From contig CALMYQ010000070.1 in NCBI GenBank assembly GCA_937873655.1, positions 1 to 36,024 on the forward strand: a stretch of 36,024 bases of DNA, given 5' to 3'. Each line of letters starts with the position of its first letter. Position 1 is the first letter of the stretch. Both the position numbers and the translations under genes were made by a program. The stretch comes from an uncultured Lewinella sp. Its GTDB lineage: Bacteria; Bacteroidota; Bacteroidia; Chitinophagales; Saprospiraceae. The notes below the pieces were generated by a model. It ran no database searches. It saw nothing but the letters and a program-made list of their open reading frames with translations, and had not been told where the DNA came from. Below, one piece after another: positions 16,701-24,063 of this stretch.

Positions 16701-17014
16701 AAGCTATCCATCAGGCTATTCGGGAAGTACTGGATGGTGGTGCGCCCATGTCGCCGGCCATTGCCAGGAAAGCGCTTGTGTTGCTCCGGAAAAACCCCGC
16801 ACCGGCTCCGGTGGAGGAAAATCACGATCTAAGCCCCCGGGAAATCGAATTGCTTGAACACCTCAGCAAGGGACTCCGCTACGAACAAGTGGCTGCCAAT
16901 CTCAATATCAGTACAGGTACGGTTCGCAAGCACATCGAGCACATCTATCGCAAATTGCAGGTGCACAACAAAACAGCAGCAGTAGAGGCTGCCAAACGGA
17001 AGGGGGTTATATGA
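16700..17014 (+). pseudogene. C-terminal half of a LuxR-type response regulator
   Basis: From about 16700 the frame reads EAIHQAIREVLDGGAPMSPA, the end of a receiver domain plus linker, then a complete LuxR HTH (LSPREIELLEHLSKGLRYEQ, recognition region ISTGTVRKHIEHIYRKLQVH) to the TGA at 17012. The phosphoacceptor part of the receiver is missing. The open frame extends back to an ATG at 16463, but the first 80 or so residues of that frame are out-of-frame PKD sequence and not a protein domain. The HTH itself is intact, so expression of a truncated DNA-binding peptide is possible. It differs clearly from the regulator at 57-680. Confidence 0.7.
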
Positions 17015-17130
17015 TGGTTTGTTTTGGTTTATGATGGTTTATGATAGTTGATTTTGGTTTGTGATGGTTTGTTTTGGTTTATGATGGTTTATGATGGTTT
17101 ATGATGGTTTATGATGGTTTGTTTTGGTTT
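17011..17130. repeat. Ten-nt tandem array, 12 units
   Basis: Twelve consecutive 10-nt units with no slip in register run from 17011 to 17130. The main types are ATGATGGTTT and GTTTTGGTTT, with three variants (17041, 17051, 17061). The array begins inside the stop codon region of the response-regulator fragment. A 10-nt period is close to the DNA helical repeat. Confidence 0.92.
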
Positions 17131-17134
17131 ATGG

Positions 17135-17222
17135 TTGTTCGCCGCCAACAACAATAAACCCTTCTGCGCATGAAGCTACGGCGGGCGGAACAACAAACAA
17201 CAACAAACAACAACAAACAACA
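17135..17222. repeat. Imperfect inverted repeat and CAA-type microsatellite
   Basis: GTTGTTCGCCGCC near 17135-17147 is roughly complementary to GGCGGGCGGAACAAC near 17180-17194. It is followed by AACAACAAAC-type repeats to 17222, just before the end of the minus-strand gene at 17229. TGAAGCTACG at 17171 recurs at 20302. Confidence 0.65.
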
Positions 17223-17228
17223 ATCCCC

Positions 17229-18125
17229 CTACTCCGCCACCACCGCAATCTTCATATCCTGACTTAACGCCATCCTTGTAATATTCCGGATCTGGTAATA
17301 CCGCAGGTCGGCCACTTCGATCCATTCCTGATCCGTAAACCGGTTGAATTTAAAAACTTTACTGCCTTTGCCCATGAGGAAGGTGCCGTCGGTCAGTACG
17401 ATGAAGTCCTCAGCGCCCGATAAGGTCTCGATGATCCTGGTGGGCGCGGCGTCGGGCCGGAACAGGTTCTTTTCCATCAGCACCCAGTTGTTGCCGGGAT
17501 TTTTCTGCACAAAGGCGAGGTTGCCGTTGGGCAGTTTCTGGAAGCAGCGGCCCGGGTTATTGGCGATGGGCGTCACCTGGTCGGTGCGCGTATCGGCCAG
17601 TGCCAGGTAGCTCGGATTGTCGACGATGAAAACGGCCACCTGGTAGGCCGACAGCCAGGTGTAATACCCGATGCCGGTCAGGTATTTGAATACGGGTTTG
17701 CCGTTGGTCAGCCGGTCGACCGGGAATTGCCATAAACGCAGCACGGTATCCCTGCCGTGTACTTCCTGCCGGACGGCGGAGAATTCGTAATAACTCGGTG
17801 TGCGCGCCGGGGAAAATTCACCGTCCGGGGTATTGGTGACCCGGGTTTTGGTCCGCTTGTCCAGATCCAGGGCGTACAGGTCGGGCTGCTTGTCGGCTGG
17901 CGACTGACTGCTGATGTACAGCTCGTTATTGGAGATAAAGGTCGGCTGGTTGTTATAGCCGTATGGATTGAAAAAGGTCAGATACCGCGGTTGCGTAAAG
18001 GCATATGACGTATCCGTGACCCGTTTGACGTCAAACAAATAGATATTGGATTGGGGTAAATTCTGGGCTGCGGCCAGGGTCAAGTATCCCATTGACAGAC
18101 AGAGTAAAAAGGCTTTTCTGGACAT
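17229..18125 (-). CDS. Secreted beta-propeller-like (TolB/PD40-like) protein
   Basis: A 298-residue exported protein. The frame is open to 18275, but the ATG at 18125 gives a proper signal peptide (KAFLLCLSMGYLTLAAAQ) and the upstream part is simple-sequence DNA. Repeated strands of the form NQPTFISNNELYISSQ, QPDLYALDLDKRTKTRVTNT, LALADTRTDQVTPIANN and DFIVLTDGTFLMGKGSKVFK resemble the WD40-like/PD40 blades of TolB-type propellers. No catalytic motif is seen. It probably acts in the periplasm or at the outer surface; the role is unknown. It is transcribed alone, divergent from the PQQ dehydrogenase gene. Confidence 0.75.
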   Translation of the reverse strand: MSRKAFLLCLSMGYLTLAAAQNLPQSNIYLFDVKRVTDTSYAFTQPRYLTFFNPYGYNNQPTFISNNELYISSQSPADKQPDLYALDLDKRTKTRVTNTPDGEFSPARTPSYYEFSAVRQEVHGRDTVLRLWQFPVDRLTNGKPVFKYLTGIGYYTWLSAYQVAVFIVDNPSYLALADTRTDQVTPIANNPGRCFQKLPNGNLAFVQKNPGNNWVLMEKNLFRPDAAPTRIIETLSGAEDFIVLTDGTFLMGKGSKVFKFNRFTDQEWIEVADLRYYQIRNITRMALSQDMKIAVVAE

Positions 18126-18213
18126 GTGATTCCTGCTTTTGGGCTTAAAAATACGGATAATTATCATTTTACGGCCGCTTTGGGGAGGGAAACCGGGAAT
18201 ATGGGGGATGAGT

Positions 18214-18252
18214 GGGAGGGTGAGGGGGTGAGAGGGTGAGGGGGTGAGAGAG
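18214..18252. repeat. G-rich octamer array with G-quadruplex motif
   Basis: Alternating octamers GGTGAGGG and GGTGAGAG form the stretch. G runs at 18214-18216, 18218-18220, 18224-18228, 18234-18236 and 18240-18244 with loops of 1-4 nt satisfy the G3+N1-7 quadruplex pattern on the plus strand. It lies about 90 nt upstream of the 18125 gene start and 130 nt upstream of the plus-strand gene at 18382. Confidence 0.75.
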
Positions 18253-18381
18253 TGGATCTGACTATCGGCTGACAAAGCGATGCCTTTTTGAGGCGATTCG
18301 GCTGAAATTTCGGGATAATGAAAACATTAGGGGGAAATCACTGTATTTTTACCCGAAACCCTTCACCCTTAAAACACGCTG

Positions 18382-20223
18382 ATGATGAATAAACGGTTCC
18401 TCGTTTTTGTATTTGCCTTCTCTTTTGCCGGTTTTCTGGCGGCTCAAACCAAAATAGCCCTGAATGTCTACGCGGGCGGCTTCACCCGGCCGGTAGATAT
18501 CGTCAATGCCGGCGACAGCCGGTTGTTCATTGTCGAACAGCGGGGGATCATCAAGATCATCGATGGGAACGGACAGGTGCTGTCGACTCCGTTCCTGGAT
18601 ATCGACGCCCGCGTGGGCAGCCAGGGCAATGAACAGGGCTTGCTCGGCCTGGCCTTTCACCCGGACTACGCCAACAACGGCTTTTTCTACGTCAATTATA
18701 CGAACAACAGCGGCGATACCCGCATTTCACGCTTCAAGGTCAGCGCCGGTAATCCCAATGTTGCAGACCCCAACAGCGAAAAAGTCCTGCTGCCGGTTGA
18801 CCAGCCGTACAGCAATCACAATGCCGGTGATCTGACTTTCGGCCCCGACGGCTACCTCTATTTCGGCCTGGGCGACGGCGGTTCGGGCGGCGACCCGCAG
18901 AACAACGGCCAAACCGCCACGGCTTACCTCGGCAAACTCCTCCGCATTGATGTCGACAACGGCGATCCTTACGCGATACCGCCGACCAATCCGTTCAAGG
19001 ATACCGATTTTTACCTGGATGAGATCTGGGCCACCGGCCTGCGCAACCCCTGGCGCTTCAGTTTCGACCGGCTGACCGGCGACCTCTGGATCGGCGATGT
19101 CGGCCAGGATGCCTGGGAAGAGATCGATTTTCAACCAGCCTCCAGCACCGGCGGGGAAAATTACGGTTGGCGTTGCTATGAAGGCAACCACGTATACAGC
19201 ATGTCGGGGAGTTTCCCGGATATGTCCCAGCTCACGTTCCCGGTAACGGAATACAGCCATTCCGTGGGAGGGTGCTCCGTCAACGGCGGATTTGTGTACC
19301 GCGGACAGGCATTCCCCGCACTCTATGGTAAATACATTTACAGCGATTATTGCAGCGGCCGGTTCTGGACCCTCACCCCGGACGGACAAGGCGGCTGGGA
19401 TAACGAAGAGGTACTGAACGGCGCCAACAATACCTTCGTATCCTTCGGCGAGGACAAGGACGGCGAGCTCTACGTAAGCGCCCTCAACGGCAATGTTTAT
19501 CGACTGGTGGATATCTGCTCAGCTTTGACTGTTGAGGCGGATGTTCAACAGGTCACCTGCAACGGCACTGCCGACGGTGCGATCAATCTTTCCGTATCCA
19601 CGCCGGCTTCCTCACAATCTTTTCAATGGTCAAACGATGCTGCAACGGAAGACCTGACCGGCCTTTCGCCGGGCACCTATTCCGTTACCGTCACCGACTC
19701 CAACGGCTGCACTCAGGAACGTTCGTTCGAAATAACCGAACCGGCGCCATTGGAAGTGGTCATTCAAACCGACGGCAACATGCTCTCGGCTTCACCCGGA
19801 TTTGCAGCCTACCAATGGCTCCTCGACGGGCAGGAATTGCCGAATGCCGTTCAGGCCGACCTTACGGCTGCAACTTCCGGCATGTATACGGTACGCGTTA
19901 CCGATGCCAACGGTTGCCAGGCGGTTTCCGATCCGGTGAACGTGCAGATCAACCGCACCTTTGAGGCGCTCGGGGTCCGGAACTGGACCATCCTCCCCAA
20001 CCCGGTAAAAGGCGAAATACAGGTCAGGCTGCAAACCGATCAAAAGCAGGTACTGACCGTCCGGGTGCTGGATATGGGCGGGGTGGAACGCCTGAAATCA
20101 AACTGGGAAATCAGCGGCGACAGCCGGAAGGTCTTTTCTGCGGAAGACCTGAGCCCCGGCGTTTACTGGCTGGTGCTGGAACGCAACGGACTGCGGGCTG
20201 CGGCGAAGTTTGTGAAGATTTAG
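18382..20223 (+). CDS. PQQ-dependent sugar dehydrogenase with T9SS sorting domain
   Basis: A 613-residue secreted soluble-type aldose (glucose/sorbosone) dehydrogenase fused to T9SS cargo modules. After a signal peptide (RFLVFVFAFSFAGFLAAQ), residues about 30-375 form the six-bladed propeller with family motifs GLLGLAFHPDYANNGFFYVN, SNHNAGDLTFGPDGYLYFGL (histidine expected near the active site), and ATGLRNPWRFSFD, which carries the conserved arginine. Residues about 380-455 are an SprB-type repeat (VTCNGTADGAINLSV ... GTYSVTVTDSNGC), 455-525 a second Ig-like module, and 533-613 the sorting domain (ILPNPVKGEIQVRL). It would oxidise sugars at the cell surface, using PQQ taken up or made elsewhere; no PQQ synthesis genes are in the window. 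A second, differently built homologue lies at 27658. Confidence 0.92.
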   Translation: MMNKRFLVFVFAFSFAGFLAAQTKIALNVYAGGFTRPVDIVNAGDSRLFIVEQRGIIKIIDGNGQVLSTPFLDIDARVGSQGNEQGLLGLAFHPDYANNGFFYVNYTNNSGDTRISRFKVSAGNPNVADPNSEKVLLPVDQPYSNHNAGDLTFGPDGYLYFGLGDGGSGGDPQNNGQTATAYLGKLLRIDVDNGDPYAIPPTNPFKDTDFYLDEIWATGLRNPWRFSFDRLTGDLWIGDVGQDAWEEIDFQPASSTGGENYGWRCYEGNHVYSMSGSFPDMSQLTFPVTEYSHSVGGCSVNGGFVYRGQAFPALYGKYIYSDYCSGRFWTLTPDGQGGWDNEEVLNGANNTFVSFGEDKDGELYVSALNGNVYRLVDICSALTVEADVQQVTCNGTADGAINLSVSTPASSQSFQWSNDAATEDLTGLSPGTYSVTVTDSNGCTQERSFEITEPAPLEVVIQTDGNMLSASPGFAAYQWLLDGQELPNAVQADLTAATSGMYTVRVTDANGCQAVSDPVNVQINRTFEALGVRNWTILPNPVKGEIQVRLQTDQKQVLTVRVLDMGGVERLKSNWEISGDSRKVFSAEDLSPGVYWLVLERNGLRAAAKFVKI

Positions 20224-20225
20224 GC

Positions 20226-20374
20226 CGGTGCCCGCCGCCGCTCTTGAGGAGCTCTGGCGGATGGGAGACGGATTACGACGGACTACGGGGCCCGACTTCG
20301 CTGAAGCTACGCCGGACGGTGGACGGACCACGGTGCCTGCCGCCGCTCAGGGAGCTATGGCGGATGGGAGACGG
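20226..20374. repeat. Direct repeat of about 45 nt flanking a heptamer-like stretch
   Basis: CGGTGCCCGCCGCCGCTC... at 20226-20271 recurs with few changes at 20331-20374 (both end in TGGCGGATGGGAGACGG). The DNA between them contains short GGACGGT/ACGGACT units and TGAAGCTACGCCGGACGG (20302-20319), nearly identical to 17171-17188. This is noncoding; nothing else is seen in 20224-20450. Confidence 0.75.
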
Positions 20375-20452
20375 CGTCCGGCGTCGCGCCGAAAGAACGA
20401 AAGCGGACAGTCAACTACTGATGCCGGGCTAAAAGCATGGCGGCCGAATCCT

Positions 20453-20508
20453 CAGTTCTTCAGTTCTTCAGTTCTTCAGTTCTTCAGTTCTTCAGTTCCT
20501 CGATTCCC
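20453..20508. repeat. Octamer tandem array CAGTTCTT
   Basis: Five perfect CAGTTCTT units (20453-20492), then CAGTTCCT and CGATTCCC, in strict 8-nt register. The reverse complement (GAAGAACT/GAGGAACT/GGAATCGA) belongs to the same family as the GAGGAATT array at 24064, placed in the opposite orientation. It ends against the stop of the minus-strand LOG gene. Confidence 0.9.
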
Positions 20509-20509
20509 A

Positions 20510-21235
20510 TCAAAGCTCATAATTCGGCGCCAGTTCCGTTTCTTTTTCCCGGTAGAAATCGGCGATGATGCGCACGACTTCGACGGGGTCGTCGGTGATG
20601 GGCAGCAGGTCGAGGTCGTGGGCGGCGATATTGTTTTCCTTTTCCTGCATGACGGTCTGGATCCAGCCTTTGAGGCCGCTCCAGAATTCGGCGCCGACCA
20701 GGATGACGGGTACTTTGCTGATCTTGCGGGTTTGTATCAGGGTGAGCACTTCAAAGAGTTCGTCCATGGTGCCGAAGCCGCCGGGCAGGATGACAAAGGC
20801 CTGGGCGAACTTGACGAACATGACCTTGCGGACGAAGAAGTAGCGGAAATTGAGGTTCTTGTCCGGATCGATGAACTGGTTGTGGCTTTGCTCGAACGGC
20901 AGGTTGATGTTGAGGCCGACGGATTTGCCGCCGACGAGAAAAGCGCCTTTGTTGCCGGCTTCCATGATACCTGGGCCGCCGCCGGTAATGACGCCGTACC
21001 CTTCTTCGGTGAGCAGGCGGGCAATGTCGACTGCCTTTTTATAATAAGGGTGGTTGGGTTGAGTCCGGGCTGAGCCGAAAATGGATACGCAGGGGCCAAC
21101 GTGGTTGAGGGTTTCAAAACCGTCGACGAATTCGGAAATGACCTTGAACATGGTCCATGAGTCTTCGCCTTTTACCTGTTTTCCCCACTGTTTCATAGGC
21201 GCCTTTTGGCCTATTTTTTCCTCATCTTGGATCAT
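20510..21235 (-). CDS. LOG family (TIGR00730) nucleoside 5'-monophosphate phosphoribohydrolase
   Basis: A 241-residue Rossmann-fold protein of the LOG/YvdD/PpnN group, which hydrolyses nucleotide or cytokinin-riboside monophosphates to free base and ribose 5-phosphate. It shows GGGPGIMEA at residues 85-93 and the hallmark PGGFGTMDE at 151-159, which carries catalytic residues. The length suits the slightly longer bacterial subgroup with an N-terminal helix (SWTMFKVISEFVDGFETL). I chose the ATG at 21235; an upstream in-frame ATG at 21313 would run through a perfect hairpin, and an ATG at 21196 is also possible. The gene seems to have its own promoter and a stem-loop in its leader. It lies 142 nt after the sigma-54 activator gene. 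Confidence 0.92.
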   Translation of the reverse strand: MIQDEEKIGQKAPMKQWGKQVKGEDSWTMFKVISEFVDGFETLNHVGPCVSIFGSARTQPNHPYYKKAVDIARLLTEEGYGVITGGGPGIMEAGNKGAFLVGGKSVGLNINLPFEQSHNQFIDPDKNLNFRYFFVRKVMFVKFAQAFVILPGGFGTMDELFEVLTLIQTRKISKVPVILVGAEFWSGLKGWIQTVMQEKENNIAAHDLDLLPITDDPVEVVRIIADFYREKETELAPNYEL

Positions 21236-21251
21236 ACTGTTTATTTTAAGG

Positions 21252-21290
21252 CGCGAGAAGCCCGCTGCGGTGAACAGCGGGCTTCTCGCG
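21252..21290 (-). promoter_or_regulatory. 16-bp stem-loop in the leader of the LOG gene
   Basis: CGCGAGAAGCCCGCTG at 21252-21267 is the exact complement of 21275-21290, with a 7-nt loop. On the minus strand the hairpin ends 16 nt before the ATG at 21235 and starts about 14 nt after the predicted transcription start. No T tract follows (CCTTAAAATAA), so it is poorly placed as a simple terminator of the upstream gene. It may control translation or mRNA stability. Confidence 0.65.
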
Positions 21291-21310
21291 GAGAATGTCC
21301 GTATACAGGG

Positions 21311-21345
21311 CAAATATACAAAAAAATAAGGATAAAATCAGCAAG
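21311..21345 (-). promoter_or_regulatory. Candidate promoter of the LOG gene
   Basis: On the minus strand TATATTTG (21318 to 21311) matches TAnnTTTG. A weak TTGC lies about 22 nt upstream (21344-21341). It sits between the stop of the sigma-54 activator (21377) and the leader hairpin, in an AT-rich patch. Confidence 0.45.
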
Positions 21346-21376
21346 TCAGCGCCCAAATGTCGCCTGCGGCCCGATA

Positions 21377-22660
21377 TCAGTCCTGCAAAGCGGTATTCCC
21401 GGCGTTGTGGTAAGCCTGTTCGATATAGGCCTGTAACGCTTGCAGGTCGTCGAATCTTGTGAGGAGGGACGACAAAGTTTCCCGGGCGCCCGCGCTGGAC
21501 GGCAGGACAAAATCCCGGACGTCGGCGGCTTCGATGGATTCACCGGAAAGGATGATCAGCCGCTCGACCACGTTGCGCAGTTCGCGGATGTTGCCGGTCC
21601 AGTTCAGCTCCTTCAGCGCCGCTACGGCTTCGGGTGAAACGGGTTTGGCGCTGATGCCGTATTCATCGCTGATGAGCCGGTTGAAGTGGTCGATCAGCAT
21701 GGGAATGTCCTCGCGCCGGTCGTTGAGCGACGGGTTGGGGATGATGATCACGGCCAGGCGGTGGTAGAGGTCTTCCCGGAAACGGCCGGCATCGATCTCA
21801 GCGCGCAGGTCCTTATTCGTAGCTGCGATGATGCGCACGTCGACCTCAATATCCTTTTCACCGCCGACGCGGGTGATCTTTTTTTCCTGGAGTGCCCGGA
21901 GGACCTTGGCCTGGGCGGAAAGGCTCATGTCGCCGATCTCATCCATGAAGAGGGTGCCGCCGTGTGCTTGCTCGAATTTCCCGAGCCGCTGCTTGACGGC
22001 GGAGGTGAAGGCGCCCTTTTCATGGCCGAACAATTCGCTTTCGATCAGTTCGGAGGGAATGGCGGCGCAGTTCACTTCGATCATGGGGCTGGCGGCCCGG
22101 CTGCTGCATTTGTGGAGTTGCCTGGCGATGAGTTCCTTGCCCGAGCCGTTGGGACCGGTGATCAGCACGCGGGCATCGGTGGGGCCCACTTTTTCGATCG
22201 TGTCCTTGATGCGGCTGATGGGCTCCGAGGCGCCGATAATCTCCTGGACCTGGAATTTGGCGACCTGTTTTTTCAGGAAAGAGGTTTCGGCCATCAGGTG
22301 GCCTTTATCCAGGGCGTTGCGGATGGTGATGAGGAGCCGGTTGAGGTCGAGCGGTTTGACGATGAAGTCGAATGCGCCTTTTTTGACGGCTTCCACGGCG
22401 GTTTCAACGGTGCCGTGCCCGGAGATCATGACCACCGGCGTTTCGGGAGAGATCTCCTGAATGCGGTCGAGCGCTTCCATGCCGTCCATTTTGGGCATTT
22501 TAACGTCCAGGAGGACGGCGTCGGGCTTCTTTTGTTTGATTTTAACCAGGCCTTCAAGGCCGTCGCCGGCTTCGTCGACGGAATATTTCTCAAACTCGAG
22601 CACGTCCCGCAAGGCTCTGCGGATGCCCGCTTCGTCGTCTACGATCAGAATGTGTGCCAT
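21377..22660 (-). CDS. Sigma-54-dependent response regulator lacking the C-terminal HTH
   Basis: A 427-residue NtrC/AtoC-type regulator. The frame extends to 22756, but the ATG at 22660 starts exactly at the receiver domain (MAHILIVDDEAG). REC: phosphoacceptor D52 in VLLDVKMP and K in VKPLD. AAA+ domain, about 135-370: Walker A GPNGSGKE, sigma-54 contact loop GAFTSA at 216-221 (one change from GAFTGA), Walker B GTLFMDEIGD, and arginine-finger region REDLYHRL. After the AAA+ lid the protein ends with LTRFDDLQALQAYIEQAYHN and about 8 more residues. The Fis-type HTH that normally follows is absent, and no remnant was found in the next 60 nt. It may act without binding DNA or may be a recent truncation. 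Methylglyoxal synthase lies 79 nt upstream on the same strand. Confidence 0.92.
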   Translation of the reverse strand: MAHILIVDDEAGIRRALRDVLEFEKYSVDEAGDGLEGLVKIKQKKPDAVLLDVKMPKMDGMEALDRIQEISPETPVVMISGHGTVETAVEAVKKGAFDFIVKPLDLNRLLITIRNALDKGHLMAETSFLKKQVAKFQVQEIIGASEPISRIKDTIEKVGPTDARVLITGPNGSGKELIARQLHKCSSRAASPMIEVNCAAIPSELIESELFGHEKGAFTSAVKQRLGKFEQAHGGTLFMDEIGDMSLSAQAKVLRALQEKKITRVGGEKDIEVDVRIIAATNKDLRAEIDAGRFREDLYHRLAVIIIPNPSLNDRREDIPMLIDHFNRLISDEYGISAKPVSPEAVAALKELNWTGNIRELRNVVERLIILSGESIEAADVRDFVLPSSAGARETLSSLLTRFDDLQALQAYIEQAYHNAGNTALQD

Positions 22661-22739
22661 TTTCGCAAATTTGTTTCCGGGAGCCCAAGCGGACACCCGG
22701 TCCCCGTTTTTTACGGATTCAGCTGGTAAAAGTTGCGTT

Positions 22740-23102
22740 TTACAGGGTTTCCACAAACCTTCCGGCCGCTGCCATATTGGTGGCCAGGGGTATATTGTAT
22801 ACGTCGCAGAGGCGCATCAGCATGCTGACATCGACCTCGTGCGGGTGTTTGCCCAGCGGGTCGCGGAAGAAGATCACCATGTCGACCTGCCCCTCCACAA
22901 GGCGGCTGGCGATCTGCGCGTCACCCCCCATGGGGCCGCTTCTCATCTTCTCGACCTGAAGGCCTGCCCGTTCCAGGTGTTCGCCGGTGGTGCCGGTGGC
23001 GATCAGGCGGATGTTTCTGCGCTGAAACAGGTCGATATGGTCTTTGATGAAGCCTACCATATCCGCTTTTCGCCCGTCGTGTGCAATGATTGCAATGGTC
23101 AT
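22740..23102 (-). CDS. mgsA: Methylglyoxal synthase
   Basis: A 120-residue enzyme that converts dihydroxyacetone phosphate to methylglyoxal and phosphate, a bypass of lower glycolysis used when sugar phosphates accumulate. The family signature SGPMGGDAQIASRLVEG is present. Catalytic equivalents of E. coli residues align with a constant offset: D61 (Asp71), D81 (Asp91), H88 (His98) and D91 (Asp101); H8 in IAHDG corresponds to His19. The protein is shorter at both ends than the E. coli enzyme, as in many bacteria. A TAGCTTTG box lies just upstream. It is probably co-transcribed with the sigma-54 regulator downstream. Confidence 0.95.
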   Translation of the reverse strand: MTIAIIAHDGRKADMVGFIKDHIDLFQRRNIRLIATGTTGEHLERAGLQVEKMRSGPMGGDAQIASRLVEGQVDMVIFFRDPLGKHPHEVDVSMLMRLCDVYNIPLATNMAAAGRFVETL

Positions 23103-23131
23103 TTGAACAAAGAATTTATTGGCGATGTTTT

Positions 23132-23139
23132 CAAAGCTA
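23132..23139 (-). promoter_or_regulatory. Candidate -7 box of mgsA
   Basis: TAGCTTTG on the minus strand (23139 to 23132) fits TAnnTTTG and lies 30 nt before the mgsA ATG at 23102. No TTTG is found at the normal spacing; the nearest is about 25 nt upstream, so the -33 part is uncertain. Confidence 0.35.
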
Positions 23140-23201
23140 ATTGCAATTTAAGAGTTTTACACTCCAAAATCATCCTATTTACTATTAAAACCAAAATTAA
23201 C

Positions 23202-24056
23202 ATGATGCGATTGATCAACAACCTTTTACCGATTGCCCTTCTGGTCGTGTTTGCCCTTCCGGCTCATTCACAGATCCGGACGCCGGCTGCAAGCCCGGGC
23301 GCTGAGCTCAAGCAAACTGTGGGCCTGACGGACATTACACTGGCTTATTCCCGGCCCAGCATGAAAGGCCGTAAGATCTTTTCAGCCGAGGGTGTAGTGC
23401 CTTTCGGCAGTGTCTGGCGCCTGGGCGCCAACTCGGCTACCAAGTTCACCTTCAGCACGGACGTCAAACTGGGCGGCCAGAGCCTGAAAGCCGGTTCTTA
23501 TGCGGTGCTGGCCACGCCGGGCGCCAGTAGCTGGGTGTTCATGTTCTATCCTTATGAAAGCACCAACTGGACCAGCTACACTGAAAAGGATCCGGTTGCC
23601 AAAGTTACCGCCCAACCGCAAAGCCTGGCGCCGATCAATATCGAGACCCTGACTTTCGATATCGGCGATATCACCAACACCAGCGCAAATATCGGTATTA
23701 TGTGGGAAAGCACCTGGGTAGCTCTTCCGCTGGAAGTGCCGGTTGACGAAGCGGTTATGGCCAGCATCAAGTCTACGCTTGCCGGCCCGACCCCTAACGA
23801 CTACTACGCTGCCGCTTCCTACTATCACGCTGCCGGTAAGGACCTCAACCAGGCCCTGGAGTGGATCCAGAAAGCCACCAATGTGGAAAAACCGGCCTTC
23901 TGGCAGGTGCGCACTGAAGCTTTGATCCTGGCCGACCTGGGCAAGAAAAAAGAGGCCATCGCCGCCGCTAAAAAATCCCTGGAACTGGCCAAAGCCGCCG
24001 GAAACGACGACTACGTACGGATGAACGAGAAGTCGATCAAGGAGTGGGCGATGTGA
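23202..24056 (+). CDS. DUF2911 domain-containing secreted protein
   Basis: A 284-residue exported protein. The open frame begins at 22461, but the ATG at 23202 (or the next at 23205) gives the signal peptide LLPIALLVVFALPAHSQ, and the upstream part is antisense to mgsA and the regulator. Residues about 25-175 are the DUF2911 domain, with the typical AYSRPSMKGRKIF, VWRLGANSATKFTFS and YAVLATPG motifs. Residues about 200-284 form two TPR-like helical repeats (PNDYYAAASYYHAAGKDLNQ, ALILADLGKKKEAIAAAKKS). The domain is common in Bacteroidota and some Gemmatimonadota; its function is unknown. It is transcribed alone and ends before an octamer array and a strong terminator. Confidence 0.9.
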   Translation: MMRLINNLLPIALLVVFALPAHSQIRTPAASPGAELKQTVGLTDITLAYSRPSMKGRKIFSAEGVVPFGSVWRLGANSATKFTFSTDVKLGGQSLKAGSYAVLATPGASSWVFMFYPYESTNWTSYTEKDPVAKVTAQPQSLAPINIETLTFDIGDITNTSANIGIMWESTWVALPLEVPVDEAVMASIKSTLAGPTPNDYYAAASYYHAAGKDLNQALEWIQKATNVEKPAFWQVRTEALILADLGKKKEAIAAAKKSLELAKAAGNDDYVRMNEKSIKEWAM

Positions 24057-24063
24057 TTATTAT

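Noticed and set aside
21686..22729. 347-codon plus-strand frame opposite the sigma-54 regulator
   Set aside because: It is antisense to a conserved AAA+ domain and has no recognisable motif of its own.
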